Notes: generated from the letters alone by a model not told the origin. Shown: positions 46,180 to 56,201, numbered from the stretch's first letter. The stretch: 64,000 bases of DNA from Mesorhizobium sp. AR02 (GCF_024746835.1 NZ_CP080531.1:3162001-3226000), one strand, 5' to 3'. Translations and numbers: made by a program.

Positions 46180-46227
46180 GCGTATGATCCTTTCCGAAAA
46201 TCGGTTTCGATTTCCGGGGTCATACGC
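46180..46227. repeat. Palindromic intergenic repeat (RIME-like)
   Basis: GCGTATGATC...GGTCATACGC with inner CCGAAAATCGG. Related half-copies are seen at about 41866-41880 and 49322-49362, which supports a dispersed repeat rather than a gene-specific signal. Confidence 0.65.
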
Positions 46228-46323
46228 TGCTCACGTACTTTAAGTACGCTCCGCTCCGGTTCTCGAAACCGCTCGCCACCTGCCTCACCAGAGCGAATTC
46301 TCAAAACGGCTGGAAATCTCGCC

Positions 46324-46839
46324 ATGGCCAAAAAGATCGACCGCGAAACGTTGCCCTATCGTCCCTGCGTCGGACTGATGATCCTCAATGGCGAGGGCCT
46401 GGTCTGGGTCGGGCATCGCATTGCCGAACCCGACAGCGAATTCGCCGGCACGACGCAACTCTGGCAGATGCCGCAAGGCGGCATCGACAAGGGTGAGGAG
46501 CCGTTGCAGGCGGCGGAGCGGGAGCTCTATGAGGAGACCGGCATGCGCAGCGTCTCGCTGCTCGCCGAGGCGCCGGACTGGATCAACTATGATCTGCCGG
46601 ACCATCTCGTCGGCATTGCCTTCAAGGGTCGGTATCGCGGCCAGACGCAGAAATGGTTCGCCTTCCGCTTCCATGGCGATGTGAGCGAAATCCAGATCAA
46701 TCCGCCACCGGGCGGTCACACCGCCGAATTCGACAAATGGTCGTGGCGGCCGATGCGGGACCTGCCCGATCTGATCGTGCCGTTCAAGCGCAAGGTCTAC
46801 GAAGAGGTGGTGGCGGCGTTCCGTCATCTGGCGCGGTAG
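46324..46839 (+). CDS. rppH: RNA pyrophosphohydrolase (Nudix)
   Basis: A 171-residue Rpp[21 protein letters not shown] at the start, Nudix box ([23 protein letters not shown]), and [15 protein letters not shown]. Removes pyrophosphate from 5' triphosphate RNA ends, starting decay. Last of the housekeeping run from rplU onward. Confidence 0.97.
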   Translation: MAKKIDRETLPYRPCVGLMILNGEGLVWVGHRIAEPDSEFAGTTQLWQMPQGGIDKGEEPLQAAERELYEETGMRSVSLLAEAPDWINYDLPDHLVGIAFKGRYRGQTQKWFAFRFHGDVSEIQINPPPGGHTAEFDKWSWRPMRDLPDLIVPFKRKVYEEVVAAFRHLAR

Positions 46840-46877
46840 CCGCGCGAGGTTGCCGCGCCGGTGCGGGGGTCGTATTG

Positions 46878-48047
46878 ATGGCTGATGCAACGAGGGTCGC
46901 CATGAACGACGCCGTCAACCGTGCTGCTGCGAAAACCGTCACCGATTGGCCAGTCAGCGAAGCGGCGGCTGGGGCAATCCTGACGATCGATCTCAGCGCG
47001 ATCCGCGAGAACTACCGACGGCTGAAGGCGCGGCTGGGCGGCGTGCGCTGCGCCGGCGTGGTCAAGGCCGACGGCTACGGTCTCGGTGCCGCCCAAGTGG
47101 CATCGGCGCTGACCAGGGAAGGCTGCGACATCTTCTTCGTCGCGCTGCTGGCCGAAGGCATTGCGCTGCGCAAGGCGATCGGGACCGGACCCGACATCTA
47201 TGTGCTGAACGGGCTGCCGCCGGGGTCCGAGCCGGAAGCGGTGGCGGCTGACCTCAGCGCGGTCATCAACAGTGGCGCACAGTTGAAAGCCTGGCGCGCG
47301 GCGGCGCATCGCGCCCGTCGCCGGCTCCCGGCCGCCATCCAGCTCGACAGCGGCATGTCGCGGCTTGGCATGGCGCCAGCTGAAGTCGAGGCACTGGCCG
47401 GGGATGTCGGTGCGTTCGACGGCATCGACGTCAGATATGTCATGAGCCACCTGGCCTGCGCCGACGAGCCGCGCCATCCGGCCAATGAAGAGCAGCGGCT
47501 GGCGTTTGAGCGGCTGCGCGTCATGCTGCCCGAGGCGCCCGCTTCGCTCGCCAATTCCTCCGGCATTTTTCTCGGGCAGCGCTACCACTACGACCTCGCC
47601 CGGCCAGGGGCCGCGCTCTATGGCATCAACCCGACGCCTGGCGAGCCCAATCCGATGCTGCCTGTCGTGTCGCTGCAGGCCAAGGTGGCGCAGACGCGCC
47701 GCGTCGAAAAGGGCACCGGCATCGGCTATGGCCACACCTATCACGCGAAGGGTCCGCTCAAGCTGGCGACGATTTCGTTCGGCTATGCGGATGGCTGGCT
47801 GCGCCGCTCCGCTTCGGCGGCTTGGTTCGAAGGGGTGCGTCTGCCTTTCCTCGGGCGTGTGTCCATGGATTCCATCATTCTCGACATTTCCGCCTTGCCG
47901 CCCGGCAGACTGCGCGAGGGCGATCTGGTCGAGCTGCTCGGTCCCTCGCAGAGCGTCGACGATGCCGCCGGCCATGCCGGCACCATCGGCTATGAAATCC
48001 TGGCCAGTCTCGGCCCGCGCTTTCACCGGCGCTATGTCGGCGGTTGA
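46878..48047 (+). CDS. alr: Alanine racemase
   Basis: A 389-residue fold type III PLP enzyme: AGVVKADGYGLGA (PLP Lys), QLDSGMSRLGM, ANSSGIFLG, YDLARPGAALYGINP, and IGYGHTYHAKG with the second catalytic Tyr. Interconverts L- and D-alanine. ATG 46878; a later ATG at 46902 is possible. Because dadA lies downstream, this may be the catabolic (DadX-type) racemase, though a biosynthetic role cannot be excluded. Confidence 0.95.
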   Translation: MADATRVAMNDAVNRAAAKTVTDWPVSEAAAGAILTIDLSAIRENYRRLKARLGGVRCAGVVKADGYGLGAAQVASALTREGCDIFFVALLAEGIALRKAIGTGPDIYVLNGLPPGSEPEAVAADLSAVINSGAQLKAWRAAAHRARRRLPAAIQLDSGMSRLGMAPAEVEALAGDVGAFDGIDVRYVMSHLACADEPRHPANEEQRLAFERLRVMLPEAPASLANSSGIFLGQRYHYDLARPGAALYGINPTPGEPNPMLPVVSLQAKVAQTRRVEKGTGIGYGHTYHAKGPLKLATISFGYADGWLRRSASAAWFEGVRLPFLGRVSMDSIILDISALPPGRLREGDLVELLGPSQSVDDAAGHAGTIGYEILASLGPRFHRRYVGG

Positions 48048-48322
48048 GCGGTTTGGCCGCGCTTGACAAGCGGGCGCCTGTCGGCAAGGTTCGGGGCATG
48101 AGCAACCTCGCTTACACCAGAACCTTGTTCAGGGTCTGCCCGATCGCGGGATCGTAGCCCCGGCGCGGCCGCCTTCTGGCGTCCGTCCGTACCGGGGCAT
48201 TCATAAATCCAAAACCGCCATCAAGCCGCACAGCCCTTTGCGGCTGCCGGCTTTTCATCACGCCGCCGTTAGTGCGGTGGCAAGCGCGCATCCATTCGAT
48301 GCGCCTATCCATGAGGTTTGCC
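48048..48322. other. Intergenic stretch before the Rnk-like genes
   Basis: A 30-codon minus-strand frame ending at 48112 (MNAPVRTDARRRPRRGYDPA...) has natural-looking composition but no ribosome site. Otherwise nothing recognised; the upstream control region of the gene at 48323 should lie here. Confidence 0.3.
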
Positions 48323-48745
48323 ATGCAACATGCAACAGGACTGCGTCCATCGAGCCGGATTCTGATCAGCGACACCGATCATGACAGGTTGACCGGCCTG
48401 GCAAGGGCCCTGCTCGACCGTACGCCCGAGACGGCCGAGGAACTGCTCTTCGAAATGGACCGGGCTACCGTCACGGCCGCGGCGGTGATGCCGGTCGACG
48501 TGGTGCGTATGGGCTCGACAGTGACGGTTCGCGGCGAAGGCGGGGACACACAGCGCATCATGCTGGTCTATCCGGGTGAGGCCGACATTGCCGAAAACCG
48601 GATATCGATACTGACGCCGATGGGAACGGCGCTCATCGGCGCGACCATCGGGCAGGCGGTGCGTTGGAGCAGCCGTGGCGGCCGGGAACTGTCAGTGACC
48701 GTTGAAGCCGTCGATACGCCGGCCTGCGGCCCGCAACGACCTTGA
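48323..48745 (+). CDS. Rnk-like nucleoside diphosphate kinase regulator (GreA/B C-terminal domain)
   Basis: A 140-residue protein: N-terminal helices (RILISDTDHDRLTGLARALL) and a GreA/GreB C-terminal FKBP-like domain (MGSTVTVRGEGGDTQRIMLV, ISILTPMGTALIGATIGQAV). Rnk proteins bind RNA polymerase without the cleavage coiled coil. ATG 48323 has GAGGT seven bases upstream. The next gene encodes a related protein. Confidence 0.88.
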   Translation: MQHATGLRPSSRILISDTDHDRLTGLARALLDRTPETAEELLFEMDRATVTAAAVMPVDVVRMGSTVTVRGEGGDTQRIMLVYPGEADIAENRISILTPMGTALIGATIGQAVRWSSRGGRELSVTVEAVDTPACGPQRP

Positions 48746-48759
48746 TCGTGGAGGCGATG

Positions 48760-49302
48760 ATGACGAGCACGAATTGCTGCCTGACGACGAAGGACTTCGC
48801 AGTCCTCGAAGTCATGCTGGAGCGCCGGCGGGCATTCGCGGATCCGATCGTGCACATGCTCGAACACAAGCTTTCAAGCGCCGATGTCGTCCCGACCGGT
48901 TCGGTCGGCCCCGATATCGTCACGCTGAACAGCAGGGTGGTGTTCAGCATCGATGCCGGTCACGCCGAGACGCGTACCCTGGTGCAGAACGAGGTGCGCG
49001 GACCGGTCGGCTCCAGCCTGTCGGTGGCAACCAGGCGCGGGCTCTGCATGCTTGGCATGGCGCAGGGCGAAACGGCTTCGATCGAGCACGCCGATGGCCG
49101 GCGGGAGTCGATCCTGATCAAGGCCGTGCTTTACCAGCCGGAGGCTGCCCGACGCGCGGTCAGGCAGAAAGACCGGGCCGACGGGCGGCGACCGCACGGG
49201 CTCACTCTCGTCTACAGCGCCGCAGCCGACTGGCGGCCTCTTGGCGAGACGATCGGAATGCGGCAGACAGAAGACGACGACCCCGGTCCCTCGGCGGCGT
49301 GA
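48760..49302 (+). CDS. Second Rnk-like GreA/B C-terminal domain protein
   Basis: A 180-residue protein sharing the order of the preceding one: short helical N-terminus (LTTKDFAVLEVMLERRRAFA), then a GreA/B C-terminal-like domain (LNSRVVFSIDAGHAETRTLV, SLSVATRRGLCMLGMAQGET, ILIKAVLYQPEAARR). The C-terminus has ~45 extra residues. ATG 48760 with GGAGG five bases upstream. Tandem paralogues of this type between alr and dadA are unusual. Confidence 0.85.
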   Translation: MTSTNCCLTTKDFAVLEVMLERRRAFADPIVHMLEHKLSSADVVPTGSVGPDIVTLNSRVVFSIDAGHAETRTLVQNEVRGPVGSSLSVATRRGLCMLGMAQGETASIEHADGRRESILIKAVLYQPEAARRAVRQKDRADGRRPHGLTLVYSAAADWRPLGETIGMRQTEDDDPGPSAA

Positions 49303-49426
49303 ATGGGCCACAGCGCATGGTTCTCGAAAATCGGCATCGATTTTCATTTGGGATCATGCGCAAATCGAGAAATGCGGTCGCGTCCACGGGCGTCCTGAGG
49401 ATGCGCGGCGCGGCAAGGAGTGAACG

Positions 49427-50683
49427 ATGAAGATCATGGTGCTGGGTGGTGGCGTCATCGGGGTGACCACGGCCTATTATCTTGCCGAGGCCGGCCACGA
49501 GGTGACGGTGCTCGACCGCCAGAAAGGCCCGGCGCTGGAAACCAGCTTCGCCAATGCCGGCGAGATTTCGCCCGGCTATGCCTCACCCTGGGCCGGACCC
49601 GGCATTCCGCTGAAGGCGATCAAATGGCTGTTGATGAAACATGGCCCGCTGGTGGTGCGGCCGGCCTTCGATCCGCATATGTGGACGTGGCTGGTCAAGA
49701 TGCTGCGCAACTGCACGGCCGAGCGCTATGCGATCAACAAGTCGCGCATGGTGCCGCTGGCGGAATACAGCCGCGATACGCTGAAGGCGCTGCGCGAGGC
49801 CACCGGCATCACCTATGACGAGCGCACCCAGGGCACGCTGCAGCTGTTTCGCACGCAAAAGCAGCTCGACGGCACCGGTGGCGATGTCGAGGTGCTGAAG
49901 AAATATGGCGTGCCCTACGAGATCCTCGACCAGGACGGCTGCATCGCGGCGGAGCCGGCGCTGGCCGGCGTGCGCGAGAAGTTCGTCGGCGGCCTCAGGC
50001 TGCCGCATGACGAGACCGGCGACTGCAAGATGTTCACCGAGAAATTGGCCGAACTCTGCGTGGCGCGCGGCGTCAAGTTCGAATACGACACGACGATCTG
50101 GCGCGTCATCCGCAGCCGAAACCGCATTGCCAACCTCAGCACCAGCAAGGGTTTCAAGTCCTCCGAAGCCTATGTGATGGCGCTGGGCAGCTACTCGGCG
50201 GGCTTCATGCGCCGGATGAAACGGTCGATCCCGGTCTATCCGGTCAAGGGCTATTCGATCACCGTGCCGATCAAGGATGCCGCCCTGGCGCCGGTGTCGA
50301 CTGTGATGGACGAAACCTACAAGGTGGCGATCACCCGGCTGGGCGACCGCATCCGCGTCGGTGGCACGGCCGAGATTTCGGGCTTCGATCTCAGGCTGCA
50401 CGAATCGCGGCGCCGCACGCTTGAACATTCGGTCGGCGATCTCTTTGCGGGCGCCGGCGCCATGCGCGAGGCGACCTTCTGGTGCGGGCTGCGGCCGATG
50501 ACACCGGATGGGCCGCCGCTGATCGGCCGCACCGAGCTTTCCAACCTCTTCCTCAACACCGGCCATGGCACGCTCGGCTGGACCATGGCCTGCGGCTCGG
50601 CCAAGGTGCTGGCCGACATCATCTCGAGCCGGGTGCCCGATATCGACGCCCGTGCCCTGGCGCAGGAACGCTATCTGAAATAG
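49427..50683 (+). CDS. dadA: D-amino acid dehydrogenase small subunit
   Basis: A 418-residue FAD enzyme: [20 protein letters not shown] (dinucleotide motif), [53 protein letters not shown], and the C-terminal [20 protein letters not shown]. Oxidises D-alanine and other D-amino acids to keto acids at the membrane. ATG has GGAG upstream. With alr 1.4 kb away it completes L-Ala to pyruvate catabolism. Confidence 0.95.
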   Translation: MKIMVLGGGVIGVTTAYYLAEAGHEVTVLDRQKGPALETSFANAGEISPGYASPWAGPGIPLKAIKWLLMKHGPLVVRPAFDPHMWTWLVKMLRNCTAERYAINKSRMVPLAEYSRDTLKALREATGITYDERTQGTLQLFRTQKQLDGTGGDVEVLKKYGVPYEILDQDGCIAAEPALAGVREKFVGGLRLPHDETGDCKMFTEKLAELCVARGVKFEYDTTIWRVIRSRNRIANLSTSKGFKSSEAYVMALGSYSAGFMRRMKRSIPVYPVKGYSITVPIKDAALAPVSTVMDETYKVAITRLGDRIRVGGTAEISGFDLRLHESRRRTLEHSVGDLFAGAGAMREATFWCGLRPMTPDGPPLIGRTELSNLFLNTGHGTLGWTMACGSAKVLADIISSRVPDIDARALAQERYLK

Positions 50684-50700
50684 GCGCGGCGTGTCCTTCG

Positions 50701-50746
50701 TGCATGTCGTTGTCCCAAACCGGTGGCCACTTTTGGGCGACATGCA
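50701..50746. repeat. Palindromic intergenic repeat, copy 2
   Basis: TGCATGTCG...CGACATGCA with inner CCCAAA/TTTTGGG; perfect 9-bp ends. Same unit as at 41890-41937. It separates the convergent dadA and PLD genes and may terminate both. Confidence 0.78.
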
Positions 50747-52906
50747 TCAGAACGCCTGCCTGACCCAGGCCTCGTCGAACAGCAGCCGGTAGGGCCACGC
50801 GATCGTCACCTCGGTGGAAACCGGGTTCGAGTGGGCGAGATAGTCGTCATAGATCGGCTTCATCCTGACGTAGAAGGCGGGATCGAGCACCATCATGCCG
50901 TTCTCTGAATCGTGGAAGAAGCTGCGGTTGTTGAGGTTGACCGAGGAGATGGCGACCAGCCTTTCGTCGATCATCAGGATCTTGGAATGCAACACCACGT
51001 CGGGCGCCTTGAACTCGCGGATGTTGATGCGGTCGCCATATTTCTCGACGAACAGCTTGTTGAGCGCGGTGAGGAATCTGCCGCCAATATCGCCCTTGAG
51101 ATCGATGCGGCCGACAATGTCGATCTTGACGCCGCGGGCGAGCGCCCGGTCAAAGGCCCGTGCAAGGCCCGGCGTCAGATTGAGGTAGGGGTTGACGATC
51201 TGGATATGGTGCCGGGCGGCGTCGACCAGCTCGACGAAATAGGCCTCCAGCGCATGGTCGTCCTCATAGGGCACCGAAATGAAATGTCGGGCATTGCCGA
51301 GGGGGCGGCCATCTCCGCGGACCGGGATGGAGAAGGGGCGCGCCAGATTGGTGTCGGCGTCGCGCAACCATATCGTTGACAGATGCGAGGCGAGCGTCTC
51401 GACCGTCGCTTTGTCGTCAAATTCGATGTCGAAGTCGCTCCAGTTCGAATAGTAGTTCAGCGAAAGCCCGTCGGTCTTGCCGTATTGCTGCAGGTCCGGA
51501 TAGCGCGACAGGTCGATCGGCTGGTGAAACAGGAAGCCGTCATGGATGTTGCGGCCGCCGATGATGACGCGCGAGCGCGCGGGATCCTGCGCCAGCGTCG
51601 CCAGCATCTTGATATGATGGGTCTTGTGGAATTGTGAGATCTGCTCGTCGATCGGCGCGCCATGATCGGCGCGCCAGCGGTATTCCTGCAGTTCGATATT
51701 GGGGAATTCGGCCGCCAGCCGGTGCAGCATGGCGTCGTCCTTTTCGCGCTCCAGCACGTCGGTGACCATGATGCGCACCTTGGTGCCAAGGGCGGCATGA
51801 TGGCGGATCAGCCGCTCCATGATGCAGCCGGAAAAGTCGGCCTTGAACTCGAGCGAGGAAAGATAGATCAGCTTCAGCCTTGGCGCCCTGGAGAAATCGA
51901 GCGGCAGTTCCGGGTCGCCTCTGTCGATCGCCGCATCGGACAAGGGCGCGCCCATCAGCGCCTCGACCTTGGCGTTGAAGCCGTCACGCGACTTGCGCAG
52001 CAGCTTGGGCTCCCCGATCGGCAGGGCGCAGGTCTGCGACAGCCAGCGGCTGGCATAAAAGGTGCGCTCAAGCGCGTCGAGGCCGGCGTCGTTGGGAACC
52101 GGGCAACGCTGGTAGCGGCTGTCGAAGCTGGCGAGTGTCGGATCGGCGGTCTCTTCGCGCTGGATGGTGAGCGGCGCGCCGGCCGGCGCAAGGCTGGAGC
52201 GGATCCTTGCCGTGCAACGGTTCAGCCTGTCGCTCGGAAACAGGCTGACCGTGTCATCCTCGCCCGACAGGCGAAAGCGGAATGCCGCGCCGGCTGCGAT
52301 GGTGTGTGTGGCACCTGTGGCGCGGATCGCCAGAGGACCGTCGCAGCTGGCCTCGATGTCGGCAGGCTGCTTGCCGGCCTGGCGCACGACGATCTCGGTG
52401 CTGCGTGCCTGCAGGCCGGAGAAATCGAAAATCTTGGGGGCCAAGGGCCGCGCCGCCGCATCGATGTAGAGCGTCTGCCGCGACACCCGCCAGCGTCCGT
52501 CGAAATGGCCCTCGTCGCCGCCGCCATTGGCCGGCGGCAGATGCGTCTTGGCGAGCGGTCCGGCGAGTTGCTGCAGCGTCGAATAGGTCGCCTGGAAGTC
52601 GCTGTTCTGCACGTCGCGGCGGTTGCGCCCGAACGGGCCGGTGCCATTGGCGCGATCCATGGCGCCGAGCTTTGCGTAGGCAAGCAGCGCCAGGAAGCGT
52701 CTTTCGTAGTCACCGGTGCCGGCATCGCCAAAAAACTGCGACGCCGCGACTTGCGGCCCGGGCGTGCTGGCCGACAGAGAGGGCCGCGTGCAGGCTGCCT
52801 GTCCCGGCAGGAGGTCGCAGGGATTGCGGCCTGTGCCGGCACAACCGGCAACGACGGCGAGCGCCAGCCCGATGAGGGCAAGGATGATGGATGCGCGGCG
52901 GTTCAC
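50747..52906 (-). CDS. Phospholipase D-like lipoprotein
   Basis: A 719-residue exported protein. Lipobox at residues ~17-22 (LALAVVAGCAGTG) marks a lipoprotein. The second half holds two PLD domains: first HxK region HHIKMLATLAQDP...GGRNIHDGF (the Asp of HxKxxxxD is not at the usual place), second canonical HSKILMIDERLVAISSVNLN. Family members hydrolyse or transfer phosphatidyl groups (cardiolipin synthase-like). Its start overlaps the stop of the PLA2-like gene by four bases (ATGA). Confidence 0.88.
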   Translation of the reverse strand: MNRRASIILALIGLALAVVAGCAGTGRNPCDLLPGQAACTRPSLSASTPGPQVAASQFFGDAGTGDYERRFLALLAYAKLGAMDRANGTGPFGRNRRDVQNSDFQATYSTLQQLAGPLAKTHLPPANGGGDEGHFDGRWRVSRQTLYIDAAARPLAPKIFDFSGLQARSTEIVVRQAGKQPADIEASCDGPLAIRATGATHTIAAGAAFRFRLSGEDDTVSLFPSDRLNRCTARIRSSLAPAGAPLTIQREETADPTLASFDSRYQRCPVPNDAGLDALERTFYASRWLSQTCALPIGEPKLLRKSRDGFNAKVEALMGAPLSDAAIDRGDPELPLDFSRAPRLKLIYLSSLEFKADFSGCIMERLIRHHAALGTKVRIMVTDVLEREKDDAMLHRLAAEFPNIELQEYRWRADHGAPIDEQISQFHKTHHIKMLATLAQDPARSRVIIGGRNIHDGFLFHQPIDLSRYPDLQQYGKTDGLSLNYYSNWSDFDIEFDDKATVETLASHLSTIWLRDADTNLARPFSIPVRGDGRPLGNARHFISVPYEDDHALEAYFVELVDAARHHIQIVNPYLNLTPGLARAFDRALARGVKIDIVGRIDLKGDIGGRFLTALNKLFVEKYGDRINIREFKAPDVVLHSKILMIDERLVAISSVNLNNRSFFHDSENGMMVLDPAFYVRMKPIYDDYLAHSNPVSTEVTIAWPYRLLFDEAWVRQAF

Positions 52907-53346
52907 CCGGTGGCTCCGGCCTTCATGCCGCTCAACTGCGCCGGGTCGCGCGGCGGCATGAAGCCCTGCGGAAACACTTTGCAGACGGGAATGGCGAAAG
53001 TGGCGATCAGCAATTCCGCCTCGCCGCGCATCTTGCGGGGGGCTGTCTTGTCATCACGGATTGCCCTGGCCGAGGCGACAAGCGCACCGTCGCAGTCGCA
53101 ATGATTGTGGCGCGCGATGTAGCAGGCGTCATGGACCTGGCATACAGCGTCGAGGCGGTCCACCGGTCGGGCCGACAGATCGCCCGTGCGGGTGCCGGGG
53201 CCACAATAATTGCCGATGACGAAAGGCGAGGGGCGCGCCATGGCGTAGCGGATCGGCTTGGGCAATTCGGCTTCCGGCACTTTTGTCCACGGGTTGGCGC
53301 AGGCCGAGACGAAAACCAGCGGCAGGATGGCAAGAACGGCTCGCAT
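52903..53346 (-). CDS. Phospholipase A2-like lipoprotein
   Basis: A 147-residue protein: lipoprotein signal MRAVLAILPLVFVSACANPW, calcium-loop motif NYCGPGTRTG, and catalytic VCQVHDACYIARHNHCDCD with the His-Asp of secreted PLA2 enzymes. It should cleave the sn-2 acyl chain of phospholipids in the periplasm or at the membrane surface. ATG 53346 is chosen because the upstream frame (to 53538) lacks any signal sequence. First gene of a translation-coupled pair with the PLD-like lipoprotein. Confidence 0.85.
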   Translation of the reverse strand: MRAVLAILPLVFVSACANPWTKVPEAELPKPIRYAMARPSPFVIGNYCGPGTRTGDLSARPVDRLDAVCQVHDACYIARHNHCDCDGALVASARAIRDDKTAPRKMRGEAELLIATFAIPVCKVFPQGFMPPRDPAQLSGMKAGATG

Positions 53347-53597
53347 TTTTATCCGCGCCAGCTTTCTGAACGATTTCCCCACCCGGCGGCCCTGCGTCGT
53401 GGCCGGCGACCGCATGCCTGATGCCACACTGGCCGGTTTCCTGGCAAGGAAAAGGCGGCCTGCCTGGCCGGGTCGCGTTATTGTGATACCGGCACAATCT
53501 GCCTGAAGGGCGCAACCCGCCAGGCATTTGGAGGACAAGCAATTCGTTCGTTCTTGACCCGCCTTGAACGGCGCATTGCGTCTGCCGGTTTGCGAAA

Positions 53598-54479
53598 TCA
53601 GGTAAAGAGGCCCCGCTCTTTCTCAACTGCCTTGGTGATGAAGCTGGCGACGATCTGGACACGGCGCAGCGGCCTGACCGATTCGTGATAGACCAGCCAG
53701 TAGGCGCGGCGGATCGGTGCGACGGCGTCAACCGGCACCAGTTCCGGCATCGAACGCGCGACGAAAGTGTGCAGGATGCCGATGCCGGCGCCCGAGCGCA
53801 CCGCTTCGGCCTGGCCAAGTGCCGACGAGATGGCGAAGCTGGTGCGCCAATCCGCGCTGAATTCGGCCGCGTAGTCGAGCGAAGGGCTGACGATGAGATC
53901 CGGCACATAGCCGATGAGGGTGTGCTGGCCGAGTTCGGCCGCTGTTTTGGGCAGGCCATTGGCATCGGCATAGGCACGCGACGCAAACAGGCCGAGCGAA
54001 TAGTCGACCAGTTTTCCCGCCACCAGCCGGCCTTCTGTCGGCCGCTCGACCGTAATGGCGATGTCCGCTTCGCGCCTGGACAGCGAGAAGGAGCGCGGCA
54101 CCGGCACGAGCTGTATCGTCAGTTCGCGATGCAGCGCGGTCAGTTCGCCGAGGCGCCTGGCCAGGAAGGCGACGCCAAACCCGTCCGGCGCACCGATGCG
54201 CACGGTGCCCGAGATATCGTCGCCTTCGCCCGATATGGTCGAGCGCGCGGCGATCATGTCGCCCTCCATGCGCTCGGCAATGTCGAGGAAGCGCTCGCCG
54301 GCGGGCGTCAGCTCGCTGCCGGTGGTCAGGCGGCGAAAGAGTTTTGTGCGCAATGCGTCTTCGAGCGCGGCGATGCGGCGCGAGACGGTGGCGTGGTTGA
54401 GCTCCAGCCGCCTGGCGGCGCCAAGGATCTGGCCGGCGCGCGCCACGGCGAGGAAGATGCGGACGTCATCCCAATTCAT
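53598..54479 (-). CDS. LysR family transcriptional regulator
   Basis: A 293-residue LysR regulator: winged helix-turn-helix MNWDDVRIFLAVARAGQILG, NHATVSRRIAALEDALRTKL, then an effector domain (GTVRIGAPDGFGVAFLARRL). ATG 54479 is the family start. Divergent from mmsA with a 160-bp shared control region, so it probably regulates mmsA. Effector unknown. Confidence 0.93.
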   Translation of the reverse strand: MNWDDVRIFLAVARAGQILGAARRLELNHATVSRRIAALEDALRTKLFRRLTTGSELTPAGERFLDIAERMEGDMIAARSTISGEGDDISGTVRIGAPDGFGVAFLARRLGELTALHRELTIQLVPVPRSFSLSRREADIAITVERPTEGRLVAGKLVDYSLGLFASRAYADANGLPKTAAELGQHTLIGYVPDLIVSPSLDYAAEFSADWRTSFAISSALGQAEAVRSGAGIGILHTFVARSMPELVPVDAVAPIRRAYWLVYHESVRPLRRVQIVASFITKAVEKERGLFT

Positions 54480-54639
54480 GGGAATCCCAGGAGATCTCTT
54501 GTGACACGCTATTTGCGAGAATTGATGCTCGCCCGTCAATCGATATCTAATTTACGCACAACGGTTGCGTTCTCCCTCGCGTTGCCATCGCCCCTGCAAA
54601 GGCGGACAATACAGCATCACAAACAAAGGGAGAGAAATC

Positions 54640-56136
54640 ATGATCGAATACGGTCATTTCATCGGCGGCAAGCGTGTCGCCGGCACCAGCGGCCGCAAGC
54701 AGGATGTCATGCAGCCGATGGACGGCACCGTGCGCGGCACGGTGGCGCTGGCCTCGCAGGCGGAACTGCGCGCAGCCGTCGAGAACGCCAAGGCGACGCA
54801 GCCGAAATGGGCCGCCACCAACCCGCAGCGCCGCGTGCGCGTGCTGATGAAGTTCCTCGAACTGGTCGCCCGCGACTATGACGAACTGGCCGACATCCTG
54901 GCGCGCGAGCACGGCAAGACGATCGCCGACGCCAAGGGCGACATCCAGCGCGGCCTCGAAGTGGTCGAAGTCTGCATCGGCGCACCGCATATGATGAAGG
55001 GCGAGTTCACCGATGGCGCCGGCCCCGGCATCGACGTCTATTCGATGCGCCAGCCGCTCGGCGTCGTCGCCGGCATCACCCCGTTCAACTTCCCGGCGAT
55101 GATCCCGCTGTGGAAGATCGCACCGGCCATCGCCTGCGGCAATGCCTTCATCCTGAAGCCGTCTGAGCGTGACCCGGGCGTGCCGATCCGCATCGCCGAA
55201 CTGTTCCTCGAGGCCGGCCTGCCGGCGGGCATCCTCAACGTCGTCAACGGCGACAAGGAAGTCGTCGACGCCATCCTCGACGATCCCGACATCAAGGCCG
55301 TCGGCTTTGTCGGTTCGACGCCGATCGCGCATTATATCTATTCGCGCGGCACTGCGGCGGGCAAGCGCGTGCAGTGCTTCGGCGGCGCCAAGAACCACAT
55401 GATCATCATGCCCGATGCCGACATGGACCAGACCGTCGACGCGTTGATCGGTGCCGGCTACGGCTCGGCCGGCGAGCGCTGCATGGCGATCTCGGTGGCT
55501 GTGCCGGTCGGCAACGACACCGCCAACCGGCTGATGGAAAAGCTGATCCCGCGTGTCGAGAGCCTAAAGGTCGGTCCGTCGACGGATTCGGCAGCCGATT
55601 TCGGCCCGCTGGTGACGGCGCAGGCGCTGGAGCGCGTCAAGGGCTATGTCGACACCGGTGTCAAGGAGGGCGCCAAGCTCGTCGTCGACGGCCGCGGCTT
55701 CAAGATGCAGGGCTATGAGGACGGCTACTATATGGGCGGCTGCCTGTTCGACAACGTGACGGCCGACATGCGCATCTACAAGGAAGAGATCTTTGGGCCG
55801 GTGCTCTCGGTGGTGCGTGCGCCGACCTATGAGAGCGCGATCAAGCTCGCCAACGATCACGAGATGGGCAATGGCGTCGCCATCTTCACCCGTGACGGTG
55901 ACGCTGCGCGCGACTTCGCCTCGCGCGTCCAGGTCGGCATGGTCGGCGTCAACGTGCCGATCCCGGTGCCGATCGCCTATTACACCTTCGGCGGCTGGAA
56001 GGCGTCGTCTTTCGGTGACCTCAACCAGCACGGCCCGGACGCCTTCCGCTTCTACACCAAGACCAAGACGGTGACCTCGCGCTGGCCGTCCGGCATCAAG
56101 GACGGTGCGGAATTCGTCATCCCGACGATGAATTGA
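54640..56136 (+). CDS. mmsA: CoA-acylating methylmalonate-semialdehyde dehydrogenase
   Basis: A 498-residue ALDH6 enzyme: GVVAGITPFNFPAMIPLWKI, VGFVGSTPIAHYIY, FGGAKNHMIIMPDADMDQ, catalytic Cys in SAGERCMAISVAVPVG, and the specific QHGPDAFRFYTKTKTVTSRW ending. Converts methylmalonate or malonate semialdehyde to propionyl- or acetyl-CoA in valine, beta-alanine and inositol catabolism. ATG 54640 after GGGAGAG. Single gene closed by a strong terminator. Confidence 0.96.
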   Translation: MIEYGHFIGGKRVAGTSGRKQDVMQPMDGTVRGTVALASQAELRAAVENAKATQPKWAATNPQRRVRVLMKFLELVARDYDELADILAREHGKTIADAKGDIQRGLEVVEVCIGAPHMMKGEFTDGAGPGIDVYSMRQPLGVVAGITPFNFPAMIPLWKIAPAIACGNAFILKPSERDPGVPIRIAELFLEAGLPAGILNVVNGDKEVVDAILDDPDIKAVGFVGSTPIAHYIYSRGTAAGKRVQCFGGAKNHMIIMPDADMDQTVDALIGAGYGSAGERCMAISVAVPVGNDTANRLMEKLIPRVESLKVGPSTDSAADFGPLVTAQALERVKGYVDTGVKEGAKLVVDGRGFKMQGYEDGYYMGGCLFDNVTADMRIYKEEIFGPVLSVVRAPTYESAIKLANDHEMGNGVAIFTRDGDAARDFASRVQVGMVGVNVPIPVPIAYYTFGGWKASSFGDLNQHGPDAFRFYTKTKTVTSRWPSGIKDGAEFVIPTMN

Positions 56137-56160
56137 AGTCCGACATTTATTTCACCGAGT

Positions 56161-56193
56161 TAAGGGCGCGGCTTTTGTCGCGCCCTTATTTTT
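56161..56193 (+). terminator. Terminator between mmsA and the SDR gene
   Basis: TAAGGGCGCG (56161-56170), eight-base loop, CGCGCCCTTA (56179-56188), then TTTTTAA. Strong on the plus strand for mmsA. Confidence 0.85.
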
Positions 56194-56201
56194 AAGCGGC
56201 A

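Noticed and set aside
48112..48204. A 30-codon minus-strand frame after alr
   Set aside because: No ribosome site or recognisable family; left as a note in the intergenic entry.
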